This document shows positions 63,967-64,000 of a stretch of 64,000 nt of DNA, in pieces. Source of the stretch: Alteraurantiacibacter aestuarii (GTDB taxonomy: Bacteria > Pseudomonadota > Alphaproteobacteria > Sphingomonadales > Sphingomonadaceae); NCBI RefSeq assembly GCF_009827405.1, contig NZ_WTYY01000002.1, positions 62,001 to 126,000 on the forward strand, given 5' to 3'. The notes under the pieces were generated by a model that was not told where the DNA came from, made no database searches, and was given only the letters and a program-made list of their open reading frames with translations. The position numbers and the translations under genes are program-made. Positions within the stretch are counted from its first letter, which is position 1; each line of letters starts with the position of its first letter.

Positions 63967-64000
63967 ATCGATCCTCTCCCCCCGATTGCGGGAATTCGAT

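Overview
The window looks like chromosomal DNA of an alphaproteobacterium, most likely Sphingomonadales and probably Erythrobacteraceae (Erythrobacter/Altererythrobacter-like). The support is high GC with GC-rich third codon positions, an ATP synthase F0 block with split b and b' subunits, a CpdR-type receiver protein, a GTTC-N7-GTTC (alphaproteobacterial LexA) box upstream of recA, a TIGR02300-aroA-cmk gene order, a pyrF-trpF-trpB-trpA-accD-folC run, and several families frequent in sphingomonads (SapC, TIGR02300, DUF4139, DUF3857-transglutaminase). No prophage, insertion sequence, CRISPR array or replication origin was seen. Almost everything is core genome.

Layout. 1-0.7 kb: end of an MFS efflux pump. 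0.7-5.9 kb, minus strand: asd, then the translation/export operon ffh-rpsP-rimM-trmD-rplS with its terminator, and tRNA-Ala(GGC). 6.2-13.1 kb: TIGR02300 protein (minus), then aroA, a small membrane protein, cmk and rpsA, with an acyltransferase and a 1-Cys peroxiredoxin lying between cmk and rpsA. 13.1-15.2 kb: GFA protein, glyoxalase II and an exported esterase. 15.3-17.9 kb, minus: F0 genes atpI-atpB-atpE-atpF'-atpF without the F1 genes. 18.0-21.9 kb, minus: envelope operon ydbH-ynbE-ydbL. 21.9-28.5 kb: radC, a DUF3857/transglutaminase/TPR exported protein, purB, lapA-like, pyrF and a VOC protein. 28.6-33.6 kb: trpF-trpB-trpA-accD-folC with two inverted REP-like pairs in the spacers. 33.6-42.5 kb: AmpG-like permease, a 63-residue CxxC protein, rluB-rsmD, a UvrD/PcrA helicase, a Tiki/TraB-fold DUF5694 protein behind a long perfect palindrome, a RhlE-type RNA helicase and an unknown exported protein. 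42.5-46.7 kb: D-2-hydroxyacid FAD dehydrogenase, SapC, a candidate small RNA, N-formylglutamate amidohydrolase, CpdR and tRNA-Val(GAC). 46.9-49.7 kb: an overlapping three-gene cluster of type III polyketide synthase, methyltransferase and flavoprotein. 49.8-59.4 kb: icd, a GNAT-nitrilase fusion, an FAD monooxygenase, a Kef-type antiporter, alaS and a methyltransferase. 59.6-64 kb: recA with a LexA box, then two tandem DUF4139 exported proteins.

Three signals stand out beyond the ordinary genes. First, a candidate small RNA at 45001-45102 has three hairpins, an exposed CCUCCC anti-Shine-Dalgarno stretch and an intrinsic terminator. Second, short tandem duplications of 13-15 bp recur just downstream of stop codons (icd, kef, folC/ampG, DUF3857/radC, purB). 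In four of them the unit contains the stop codon, giving extra stops either in frame or in the other frames. Matching 12-24 bp in-frame tandem duplications occur inside coding regions (rpsP, FAD monooxygenase, ydbH, rhlE, VOC). Third, one DUF4139 protein carries a TonB-box-like motif (ESIVVTGAR) although it is not a receptor. All functional calls are by reading motifs and family resemblance; no database search was run.
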